40,317 bases of DNA from JANQGH01 sp039177555 (GTDB lineage Bacteria > Pseudomonadota > Alphaproteobacteria > DSM-16000 > Inquilinaceae): contig JBCDFV010000039.1 in assembly GCA_039177555.1 (NCBI GenBank), positions 1 to 40,317 of the forward strand, in the 5' to 3' direction. The first letter of the stretch is position 1. Each line of letters begins with the position of its first letter. Under the pieces are notes generated by a model. It did no database searches, had not been told where the DNA came from, and saw only the letters and a program-made list of their open reading frames with translations. Position numbers and translations under genes: made by a program. Of this stretch, positions 33,421-40,317 are shown one piece after another.

Positions 33421-34418
33421 TCGGTCGCCTTGCCCTTCTGTCCCGCTACGCCGAGGCGGCGTTCTGGATGGCGCGCTACATCGAACGCGCGGAGAACCTG
33501 GCCCGGCTTGTCGACGTAAACGAGACCTTTGCCAGGGACTCGCGCGGGACATCGAGTTGGGCGGCGCTGATCCAGCTGAATGCGGACGGTCAGCGCTTCA
33601 CCGATCGTCATGGCGTCGATCGGACCGACGCAGAGAACGTCCTGCACTTCTATCTGTTGGATACGGACAACCCGAGTTCGATCCGTTCGACGGTGCGCAT
33701 GGCACGCGAGAACGCCCGGACCTTGCGGCCGTTGATCAGCACCGAGATGTGGGTGCAGCTCAACGTCTTCTACAATCGCATGCTGACCCTGACCGCAGCC
33801 GATATCACGACACCGAAGCTGAGCCGGCTGTGCACGGCGATCAAGGAGTCCTGCCAGGTTCACACGGGCATCGTGGAGGGCACCTTCTATCGCGACCAGG
33901 GCTGGTACTTCTATCAGATCGGCCGGTGTCTGGAGCGTGCGGACCAGACCAGCCGGCTCCTGGACATTAAGTATCACACGCTCCTGCCGTCGATCGATGA
34001 CATCGGCTCGCCCCTGGATATCAGCCAATGGAATACCTTGCTGCGCTCGGCCGCCGGGTATCACGCCTTCCGGCGCGTCCATGCCAGGGGGCTGAACCCT
34101 AACGACGCCGCCGGCTTCCTGATCTTCGACGAAGCCTTTCCCCGCTCGATCTGCGGCTGCATCAACCAGATCGCGGACCTGATGACCGAGCTTAAATCAC
34201 GCTACGCGCTGCGCGCCGGCAACGGTGCGATGGAGCGGTTGGACGAGATCCAAGCGATTCTCTCCACCCGCACGATCGAACGCATCGTCGCCAAGGGCCT
34301 GCATGAGTTCCTCGACGCGCTGCAAACCCAGTTGATCGCGCTGACCAGCGATCTGGGTACGGCCTTTTTCGGCCACGACTACGCCCCAGCCCCGGAACTC
34401 GCAACGGTCGAGAGCTGA
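33417..34418 (+). CDS. alpha-E domain-containing protein
   Basis: A 333-aa helical protein of the alpha-E (DUF403) family. It opens with LSRYAEAAFWMARYIERAENLARLVDV, the family hallmark, and continues as an all-helical protein with conserved Trp/Tyr/Arg positions such as YRDQGWYFYQIGRCLERADQTSRLLDIKY. Family genes nearly always sit beside circularly permuted ATP-grasp genes, as here (4-bp overlap). The function is unknown; it is a predicted partner of the ATP-grasp enzyme. It ends 8 bp before the Bpt-like gene. Confidence 0.92.
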   Translation: MIGRLALLSRYAEAAFWMARYIERAENLARLVDVNETFARDSRGTSSWAALIQLNADGQRFTDRHGVDRTDAENVLHFYLLDTDNPSSIRSTVRMARENARTLRPLISTEMWVQLNVFYNRMLTLTAADITTPKLSRLCTAIKESCQVHTGIVEGTFYRDQGWYFYQIGRCLERADQTSRLLDIKYHTLLPSIDDIGSPLDISQWNTLLRSAAGYHAFRRVHARGLNPNDAAGFLIFDEAFPRSICGCINQIADLMTELKSRYALRAGNGAMERLDEIQAILSTRTIERIVAKGLHEFLDALQTQLIALTSDLGTAFFGHDYAPAPELATVES

Positions 34419-34426
34419 GCCGGATC

Positions 34427-35188
34427 ATGTCGGTCATCAACAGCGGCGAGACAAAGCTTTACCATTTCTTCCGCTCCGGCCCGACGCCCTGCCCGTACCT
34501 GCCCGGCCGGATCGAGCGCAAGCTGTTCACGCGCTTGCCCGACGGCGACCTATCCAAACTTCGCGACCAACTCTGCGGCTCCGGCTTTCGACGCAGCCAC
34601 GACATCGTGTATCGGCCCGTCTGTCCCGGGTGTACGGCATGCGTGCCGGTGCGCATTCCGGTCGAGGACTTTCTCTGGTCCCGATCAATGCGCCGGATCG
34701 TGTCGCGCAATGCCGATCTGAGGCTTTCCGAAAGCAAGGCCGTGGCCACGGCTGAGCAGTTCGACCTGTTCTCGCGCTATCAGATGTCGCGCCACAACGA
34801 CAGCGATATGTCGCGCATGACCGCCAACGATTTCGCCGCGATGATCGAGGAAGGTGCGGCCACGGCCCACCTGTTCAACCTGCGCGACGCGGATGGCGTG
34901 CTGATCGGCGCGATCCTCGCCGACCGCCTGGAGACCGGCTTCAGCGCGGTCTACAGCTATTTCGCGCCGGGTCACGAGCGGCGATCGCTCGGCACGCTGC
35001 TGATTCTCGATCTCGTCCGCTTGGCGCGCGTCGAGGATCGGCGTCACGTCTATCTCGGTTACTGGATCAACGGCAGCCCCAAGATGGCCTACAAGACCCG
35101 CTTTCGCCCTCTGGAGCGGCTGACCCCTGGCGGATGGCGGCGGATCGACGCGCAGCCGCCGGCCGCGACCGTCGACCGCAGCCCATAG
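34427..35188 (+). CDS. bpt: aspartate/glutamate leucyl-transferase, Bpt/Ate family (N-end rule)
   Basis: A 253-aa aminoacyl-tRNA-protein transferase. The N-terminal ATE domain shows the family signature: TPCPYLPGRIERKLFTRL, then VCPGCTACVPVRIPVEDF with the conserved cysteines, RSMRRIVSRN, and FDLFSRYQMSRHNDSDMSRM. The C-terminal GNAT-like domain has YSYFAPGHERRSLGTLLIL and YLGYWINGSPKMAYKTRF. Bacterial Bpt adds leucine from Leu-tRNA to proteins with N-terminal Asp or Glu, marking them for ClpAPS degradation. It is 8 bp after the alpha-E gene, so the two are likely co-transcribed. Whether it conjugates leucine or arginine is not decided by sequence. Confidence 0.92.
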   Translation: MSVINSGETKLYHFFRSGPTPCPYLPGRIERKLFTRLPDGDLSKLRDQLCGSGFRRSHDIVYRPVCPGCTACVPVRIPVEDFLWSRSMRRIVSRNADLRLSESKAVATAEQFDLFSRYQMSRHNDSDMSRMTANDFAAMIEEGAATAHLFNLRDADGVLIGAILADRLETGFSAVYSYFAPGHERRSLGTLLILDLVRLARVEDRRHVYLGYWINGSPKMAYKTRFRPLERLTPGGWRRIDAQPPAATVDRSP

Positions 35189-35235
35189 CCCCGTCCGGCG
35201 CGCGTGTCGCGTTGTGTTTTCGCGATGCCCCAGTA

Positions 35236-35271
35236 AAGTGACCACTTCAAACAGGGCGCCGTTCAACGGCG
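35236..35271. promoter_or_regulatory. pair of small inverted repeats upstream of the TRAP binding-protein gene
   Basis: AAGTG-AC-CACTT (35236-35247) is a perfect inverted repeat and could be an operator. CGCCGTT-C-AACGGCG (35257-35271) follows 9 bp later and would form a small hairpin. Both lie in the 166-bp gap between bpt and dctP, 84-119 bp before the ATG. A regulatory role is a guess based on position. Confidence 0.3.
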
Positions 35272-35354
35272 TGCCGGACAGGGGCACTCAGCCCCGATAA
35301 CCCAACCCAGCGTGGCGCCGAAGCCGCGCCCTGAAGGGAAACAGGGAGGCCAAC

Positions 35355-36479
35355 ATGTCAACGAACCGTAGATCCTTCATGAAGGGCGCGGCACTTGGTG
35401 GTGCCGGCGTCGCGGCAACGGCCGCGTCCAGCTTGCCGGCACCGGCGATCGCGCAAGAGCGCCGCGAATGGCGCATGGTCACCAGTTGGCCGCGAGGCCT
35501 GCCGGGCGTCGGCACCGGCGCCGAACGGCTGGCGGAGCGTATCACCACGATGTCGGAGGGCCGGATCACCGTCGAGGTGTTCGCCGCCGGCGAACTGGTG
35601 CCGGCGTTGCAGGTTTGGGACGCGGTGTCGGACGGCACGGCCCAGCTTGGCCATGACGCCTCGTACTACCATATCGGCAAGACCGAGGGTGCGGCGTTCT
35701 ACACCGCGTTCCCCTACGGTTTCACCCCCGATGAGATCACCGCCTGGGTCTCCTATGGCGGTGGGCAGGAACTGTGGGACGAGCTTTACGAGCCGTTCAA
35801 CCTGCGCGGCTTCCTGGCCGGCAACACCGGCGTGCAGACCTTCGGCTGGCTGCGCGAGCCGATCAACAGCGTGGCCGATCTCGATGGCCTGCGCTTCCGC
35901 GCGCCCGGCAACCAGGGCCGCGTGCTCGGCAAGCTGGGCGTCACGGTGGTCGTGCTGCCGGGCGGTGAGATCTTCCCCGCACTGCAGGCCGGCACGATCG
36001 ACGGGGCGGAATGGATCGGACCCTACAACGACCTTTCCTTCGGGCTCTATCAGGTTTGCCCCTACTACTACTTCCCGGGCTATCACGAGCCCGGCTCGGC
36101 CTTGCAGATGACGGTCAACCGCGAGGAATACGATTCGCTGCCTAGTGACTTGCAGCAGTTGCTGCGCGTGGCGGCGGAAGCGTCCAACAGCAACATGACG
36201 GCGGAGTACAACGCCTATTCCGGCCCGGCGCTGAGAACGCTGGTCACCGAACATGGCGTGCAGTTGAACCCGCTGCCTGAGGATGTGCAGTTGGCCTGCG
36301 GCGAGGCGTCGAACGAGGTGTTGAACGAGGTCTATGAGGACGGCGACGACATCACGCGGCGCATCATCGAGAGCTATTTCCAGTTCCGTCGCGACGCGGT
36401 GCCGTGGTCACGCATCGGCACCCAGGCCTATCTGAACTCGCGCCTGCTGCCGTTCGCCTACGAGATCACGAGCGGCTGA
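35355..36479 (+). CDS. TRAP transporter solute-binding protein (DctP family), Tat-exported
   Basis: A 374-aa periplasmic solute-binding protein. The signal peptide has a twin-arginine-like start (NRRSFMKGAALGGAG) and ends near PAIAQ. The mature part shows REWRMVTSWPRGLPGVGTGAERLAERI, VFAAGELVPALQVWDAVSDGTAQ, and the DctP core LDGLRFRAPGNQGRVLGKLGVTVVVLPGGEIFPALQAGTIDGAEWIGP. The key arginine that binds ligand carboxylates is in LRFRAPG. This resembles TakP-like proteins for 2-oxo acids. ATG 35355 has an AGGGAGG ribosome site. No DctQ/DctM genes follow; a strong terminator does, so it is a monocistronic orphan here. Confidence 0.9.
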   Translation: MSTNRRSFMKGAALGGAGVAATAASSLPAPAIAQERREWRMVTSWPRGLPGVGTGAERLAERITTMSEGRITVEVFAAGELVPALQVWDAVSDGTAQLGHDASYYHIGKTEGAAFYTAFPYGFTPDEITAWVSYGGGQELWDELYEPFNLRGFLAGNTGVQTFGWLREPINSVADLDGLRFRAPGNQGRVLGKLGVTVVVLPGGEIFPALQAGTIDGAEWIGPYNDLSFGLYQVCPYYYFPGYHEPGSALQMTVNREEYDSLPSDLQQLLRVAAEASNSNMTAEYNAYSGPALRTLVTEHGVQLNPLPEDVQLACGEASNEVLNEVYEDGDDITRRIIESYFQFRRDAVPWSRIGTQAYLNSRLLPFAYEITSG

Positions 36480-36506
36480 CCGGGCGAATCAAAATGCTCA
36501 GAGGAA

Positions 36507-36534
36507 GGGCCTGCCCTGTGGCGGGCCCTTTTTT
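36507..36534 (+). terminator. intrinsic terminator after the TRAP binding-protein gene
   Basis: GGGCCTGCC (36507-36515), loop CTGT and GGCGGGCCC (36520-36528) form a 9-bp stem with one G-T pair, followed by six T residues (36529-36534). This is a textbook rho-independent terminator 27 bp after the stop. Confidence 0.92.
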
Positions 36535-36873
36535 GTCGGCCCCCACCCCGCAATTCGATCAAAACGTGTTCTGTAAGGCGAATTCTCACAACGAAAAGTG
36601 TTGCGATTCCGCAACAGCCGCCAATCAACCATACGGCCGCCGTCAACGACCAAACTGGGTCAATTTCGGGTCGAAATCGTGGCGCCAGCTTAATTATCTT
36701 TGTTTTTCAGAGTGTTGAGATCTTCGGTCAAGATGTAGCGTGGCTCTTGCTGGTTGAAAGGTGTCAAAACCAGGACTAGCAATCCGCTTGCACTCGCTTT
36801 CGTGTCTGTGTCTTACTTCGGCATCTTTACCTGCGGGAGGCATCCGCCTCGCCGCTGCTGAGGGGACTCGACA
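36535..36873 (+). other. intergenic promoter region of the giant surface-protein gene
   Basis: This 339-bp stretch is unusually AT-rich for the window. It holds an inverted repeat GTTGCG-ATTC-CGCAAC at 36600-36615 (operator or hairpin candidate) and an AT-rich block TTAATTATCTTTGTTTTTC around 36690-36708 that could carry a promoter. The ribosome site is GAGGGGA at 36861-36867 before ATG 36874. I see no other gene on the plus strand; the opposite-strand frame here is a shadow. Confidence 0.5.
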
Positions 36874-39800
36874 ATGCTGAACCAAAATGCGCCGTTCCGT
36901 TCTTCCACGACAGCTGCTGCCGCTGATGCGCGTAGTCGTTTTGGCCTGCGTCACTGTGCCGCGAGCCTGCTGACGGGTGTTTCGGCAGCCGCGCTGGTCT
37001 TGACCGACGAGGCGAAGGCCCAGGACTTCGAGCCGTGGGGCAGTGGCTTTGGGGCCACCGACTTCGAAAACGCCGGTGCCGGTGCGGAAATCTGGATCCC
37101 GTTCGCGCAGGATGCCGACAGCGTCACTTTTGGCTTTGCCGGCGGCCAGGCCCTGGTCGATGGCGACGGGGTCGTCGATGTCGGTGTCGGCCATCGTTGG
37201 CTGCACAGCCCGGATCTCGGCTTCGGCGTGAACCTCTCGATCGGCTATGGCGAGAGCGAGAACAACGCCAACGCTCTGCGCGGTACGGTTGGCGCCGAGA
37301 TCTTCTCCGGCAACTGGGACGCCAACATCAACTTTGAGTATGTCAACGGCGACGAGCAGCAGACGGCTGCGGACCGCATCCTGGGCCCGGGCCGAATCGA
37401 CGTTGACGTCAACGACATCTTCATGGAGACGGACCTCGCGGGCCTCGCCTTTGAGAACGCCCAGTCCGGTTTCTATGGTGAGGTCGGCTATCACATCTAC
37501 CAGTTCGACGCCAACAGCTCGATCGATCTCGACCTGCGCCTCGCCGCAGGCGGCTACTATTACTTCGCCGCCGACGAGGAAACGCAGTTCGATCAGTTCG
37601 GTATTCCCCTGCCGAACGTCGACTATGACGATGTCTATGGCGGCACGTTCGGCGCGGAGTTGCGCTACTACGGCATCGGCGGTGTGCCGTCGGGCACGTA
37701 TCTGTTCGTCGACGCCTATGGTCAGTACGACAATCAGGACGATTGGGGCGGCAATCTGAGGGCTGGTCTGGCCATTCCGCTCGGCGGCGCCGAGGGCCCG
37801 CCGATCACCCCGATGCGCGAACGGCTGCGCGACCCGCTCAACCGCCGTCCGATGCAGTTCAACGAGCGCGAAATCGGTCCGCGCACGATCATCGAAGACG
37901 TCTACAGCCCGTTCAACTCCGAGGAATTGCTGGAAGACCGGATCATCGAGAGCGTCTGGTTCGCCGATTCCGGGGGAACTGCCGGCAATTCCGGCGTGGA
38001 GGGCGACCCGACCACCATCGACGAAGCGGTCGATCGGTCGCAGTCCGATCCGTTTGCGGGCAATCCGGACATCATCGTTGTCCAGGATTCCTTGAATGTC
38101 ACCGGCCCGGGCATCGATCCGGAAGCGGACGGTCTGGAGACCGAGGGCTTTACGCTGTCCAACGGCCAGATCCTGCTGAACGCGGATAGCTCGATCGTCC
38201 TGCTCGGTGCGACGACCGGCAACTTCGGTACGTACACCCCGACCGACGACCCGATGGTTGTATCCAATGGCGGCCGCGCAACGATCAACGGCCCGGCGAT
38301 TGAAATCCCGGATGACAGCGAGATCGTCGCCGTTGCCGCACTCGAGGAAGCCGAGGAGATCGAGCCTTGGGACTTCATTCCCGACGGCGATAACACGCTG
38401 ATCACCACGTCCGACGATGTCGAGATCATCGGCGTCGGCGTAACCCTCGGCAAGATCGGCATTCTGGCCGACGGCGTGTCCAACAACCGGTTCGAGGACG
38501 TCGAAGTCAGCTACATGGCCGACTTTGACGAAGTTTTCGGTCGCAACGGTACCGACGGCGGCATGACCGGCGCCAACGGCGTTGATGGTGACGCGAACAA
38601 CGGTAACGACGGTGGTGATACAGGTGCCGACGGCACAGCCGCCGGCGATGCGGAGTTCGGCACCGATGCCTTCGGCGGCACCGGCGCAACAGGTGGCGAA
38701 AGCGTTGGCGCAAGCGCCTACGCGGCCGGCATCCGCATTGTCAATTCCGACCGGATCTTGTTGGAAGATGTCTACGTTCACAACATCAAGGCTGACGCTT
38801 TTGCCTATGGTGGTAACGGCGGCACTGGCGCCGGCGGCGGTGAAGGCGGCTTCGGCGGCAATGCGATCGGCGGCGAAGGCGTGTCCGGTGCCGAAGGCGG
38901 CACGGGTGCGGCCGGTGACGACGGCGAAGGCGGCACGGCAGGCGGCTCGGCAGGCGGCAACGGCATCGAACAGGACAGGGCTGCTGACGGTCTCAACGAC
39001 GGTACGGACGGCGAGACCGGCGGGGTTGGCGACGAGGGCGACGAGGGCGATGAAGGCCTAGACGGTGTCGGCGGCGAAGTCCTGGATGGCCAAGACGGCA
39101 ATGACGGCGAAACCGGCCAAGCGGGCACGCCCGGCGGTCCCGGCGACCCCGGGCCTGTACCGCCCGGATTCCCAATTAACGGCCAGGACGGCACCGAAGG
39201 TGCGGCCGGCGGCAATGGCGGCAATGGTGGCAATGGCGGTGACGCGACCGTATCGCTTGACGATGCGGATGGCTCCACCGGTTCCGCGTTCGGCGGCAAT
39301 GGCGGTAACGGCGGCGATGGCGCCAGCGGTGGCAATGGCGGCAACGGTGGTAACGGCGGTAATGCCACGGTTGGCATCGAAGACACCGGTGAGACTGGTG
39401 GCTTGGCGATCGGCGGCAGCGGTGGCGCGGGTGGAATCGGTCCCGAAGCTAACGATGGCCAGAACGGCAACGAAGCGGTCGTGGCCATAGTCGAAGGCGC
39501 AGGTACTCCTCCGACTGTCATTGGTCTCCCCGGAGACTCGGGCATCGGCACGGGCGGTAATGCGGCCAACGGCAAAGACGGCAGTAATGGTAAGAACGTC
39601 CAGGGTGAGGGCGGCGCGGGCTTTGACGGCATCACGGTCGACGGCGTCGACGGCAATGGCGTGCCCGATACCGACAATGGCGATGCCGGCAGCCCGGGCG
39701 ACAACGGTGAGCCGAGCGATGACGGCATCGCCGGAGAGGCCGGCACGGATGCCGATGATGGCTCGAACGGTGTTCGCAATCCTGACGGATCGGAAGATGG

Positions 39801-40317
39801 CGGAGACGGCGAGATCGGTCAGCGGGGTACCGGGGGCGCATTTGGCCAAACGGGCGGCCCGGGTCAAGCGTCAGGTAATGGCGGTGCCGGCGGCGTCGCT
39901 GGCGACGCCGGCAACGGCGGTGATGGCGGGCTCGGCGGCAATGGTGGCGATGCTGAAGCCGAGGCGGCAGCCTACGGCGTGCACGCCGTCAACTCGTCCA
40001 ACATCGTTGTCACCAACCTAACGGTTGAGGACGTGTCCGCACGGGCCGGTGCCTATGGCGGCGATGCCGGCTTTGGCGGCAATGCTGGCGATGGCGGCTT
40101 TGGCGGCAATGCCGATGGTGGCGACGCCGGCCGGTTCGGCGGCGACGGCGGCACCGGCGGTAACGGCGGCATCGGCGGCTTCGGCCAAGATGGCGGCGAC
40201 GGCGGCAATGGCGCAACCGGTCAGGCCGGCGGCGACGGCGCCGACGCCGGCGCGGGCGGTACTGGCGGAAATGCCGGGATCGGCGGTGACGGCGGCGACG
40301 GTGGCGATGGCGGCACG
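36874..40317 (+). CDS. giant surface protein: inverse-autotransporter-like beta-barrel, beta-helix and Gly-rich (PGRS-like) repeats, partial
   Basis: Open from ATG 36874 to the right edge (1148 codons, no stop). A signal peptide ends near EAKAQ (residue ~49). Residues ~50-305 look like an outer-membrane barrel with alternating strands (VVDVGVGHRWLHSPDLGFGV; last strand NLRAGLAIPLGG), resembling inverse autotransporters. A linker with RERLRDPLNRRP and NEREIGPRTIIEDVY leads to a right-handed beta-helix (DPDIIVVQD-like start, TLSNGQILLNADSSIVLLG). From residue ~555 Gly/Asn/Asp-rich repeats dominate (GGNGGNGGNGGDA). Two further beta-helix coils interrupt them, at 613-645 (AAGIRIVNSDRILLEDVYV) and 1030-1061 (YGVHAVNSSNIVVTNLTV), each leading out through AYGG. 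The role is probably at the cell surface (adhesion, biofilm); this is inferred. Confidence 0.78.
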   Translation, partial: MLNQNAPFRSSTTAAAADARSRFGLRHCAASLLTGVSAAALVLTDEAKAQDFEPWGSGFGATDFENAGAGAEIWIPFAQDADSVTFGFAGGQALVDGDGVVDVGVGHRWLHSPDLGFGVNLSIGYGESENNANALRGTVGAEIFSGNWDANINFEYVNGDEQQTAADRILGPGRIDVDVNDIFMETDLAGLAFENAQSGFYGEVGYHIYQFDANSSIDLDLRLAAGGYYYFAADEETQFDQFGIPLPNVDYDDVYGGTFGAELRYYGIGGVPSGTYLFVDAYGQYDNQDDWGGNLRAGLAIPLGGAEGPPITPMRERLRDPLNRRPMQFNEREIGPRTIIEDVYSPFNSEELLEDRIIESVWFADSGGTAGNSGVEGDPTTIDEAVDRSQSDPFAGNPDIIVVQDSLNVTGPGIDPEADGLETEGFTLSNGQILLNADSSIVLLGATTGNFGTYTPTDDPMVVSNGGRATINGPAIEIPDDSEIVAVAALEEAEEIEPWDFIPDGDNTLITTSDDVEIIGVGVTLGKIGILADGVSNNRFEDVEVSYMADFDEVFGRNGTDGGMTGANGVDGDANNGNDGGDTGADGTAAGDAEFGTDAFGGTGATGGESVGASAYAAGIRIVNSDRILLEDVYVHNIKADAFAYGGNGGTGAGGGEGGFGGNAIGGEGVSGAEGGTGAAGDDGEGGTAGGSAGGNGIEQDRAADGLNDGTDGETGGVGDEGDEGDEGLDGVGGEVLDGQDGNDGETGQAGTPGGPGDPGPVPPGFPINGQDGTEGAAGGNGGNGGNGGDATVSLDDADGSTGSAFGGNGGNGGDGASGGNGGNGGNGGNATVGIEDTGETGGLAIGGSGGAGGIGPEANDGQNGNEAVVAIVEGAGTPPTVIGLPGDSGIGTGGNAANGKDGSNGKNVQGEGGAGFDGITVDGVDGNGVPDTDNGDAGSPGDNGEPSDDGIAGEAGTDADDGSNGVRNPDGSEDGGDGEIGQRGTGGAFGQTGGPGQASGNGGAGGVAGDAGNGGDGGLGGNGGDAEAEAAAYGVHAVNSSNIVVTNLTVEDVSARAGAYGGDAGFGGNAGDGGFGGNADGGDAGRFGGDGGTGGNGGIGGFGQDGGDGGNGATGQAGGDGADAGAGGTGGNAGIGGDGGDGGDGGT
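38539..40317 (+). repeat. Gly/Asn/Asp-rich degenerate coding repeats (GGC-AAT/GGC-GAC triplets)
   Basis: The DNA is built of short triplet-like units such as GGCGGCAATGGCGGTAAC and GGCGGCGACGGC that recur without a fixed long period. They encode GGN/GGD/GGT runs. Dense blocks lie at 38806-38960, 39205-39370, 39880-39955 and from 40056 to the right edge. A more acidic, less regular collagen-like stretch occupies 38990-39180 and 39520-39840. Repeat tracts of this kind are prone to slippage and copy-number change. Confidence 0.85.

Noticed and set aside
36694..38781. 695-codon open frame on the minus strand
   Set aside because: It lies antisense to the giant surface-protein gene. Its translation is rich in Val/Asp/Ala without domains, as expected from the GC-biased third codon positions of the real plus-strand gene, which has a signal peptide, ribosome site and structured repeats.
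38539..40317. CRISPR-like appearance of the short repeats
   Set aside because: The units are in-frame degenerate GGX codons with no constant repeat/spacer lengths and no cas genes nearby.
38539..40317. RTX toxin calcium-binding repeats
   Set aside because: The nonapeptide GGxGxDxUx with its regular hydrophobic position is not seen; the glycine period is three residues.

Overview
The window is 40.3 kb of high-GC chromosomal DNA from a Gram-negative bacterium, most likely an alphaproteobacterium of the Rhodospirillales type. This rests on gene content and style: GTG/TTG starts, Tat-exported binding proteins, an Asp-rich (Mg-type) HemB, a Bpt/alpha-E/ATP-grasp cluster and a valine-catabolic acyl-CoA dehydrogenase. 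The exact taxon cannot be read from the sequence. Most of the window is ordinary core and metabolic genome. The unusual parts are a 263-bp palindromic element at 22671-22933 and a very large, truncated surface-protein gene at the right edge.

Layout. 1-1150: tRNA-Tyr (minus, cut by the left edge), rlmB, tRNA-Thr. 1.2-6.1 kb: a sodium:alanine-type symporter, an orphan Tat-dependent binding protein, a VOC protein, a duplicated membrane protein and a cystatin-like lipoprotein. 6.1-10.4 kb: argS (minus), then a three-gene redox operon of WrbA quinone reductase, glutathionyl-hydroquinone reductase and pirin. 10.4-12.0 kb: a C-terminal epimerase remnant, an exported cupin and a periplasmic PheC-like protein. 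12.07-17.98 kb: a cobalamin riboswitch and a complete B12 uptake operon, btuB-btuF-btuC-btuD-tonB.

18.0-22.7 kb, minus strand: a tight operon of isobutyryl-CoA dehydrogenase, 3-hydroxyisobutyryl-CoA hydrolase, an HD phosphohydrolase, an acetylpolyamine/histone-deacetylase-family enzyme and a HAD phosphatase. The palindromic element lies 12 bp in front of the first gene, between it and divergent hemB. 24.0-27.1 kb, minus strand: two alpha/beta hydrolases and an O-antigen-ligase-like membrane protein. 27.4-31.8 kb: a membrane-anchored penicillin-acylase-family protein, threonine ammonia-lyase and a HugZ-like flavin/heme protein. 31.9-35.2 kb: circularly permuted ATP-grasp, alpha-E and Bpt aminoacyl-transferase genes in one unit. 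35.3-36.5 kb: a TRAP binding protein with a strong terminator.

36.87 kb to the right edge: a gene with no stop in the window (1148 codons visible). It encodes a signal peptide, an outer-membrane beta-barrel resembling an inverse autotransporter, the start of a right-handed beta-helix, and hundreds of residues of Gly/Asn/Asp-rich PGRS-like repeats. Short, similar beta-helix coils interrupt these repeats. This modular surface protein and the palindromic element are the best candidates for undescribed biology here. All family calls come from reading motifs; no database search was run.
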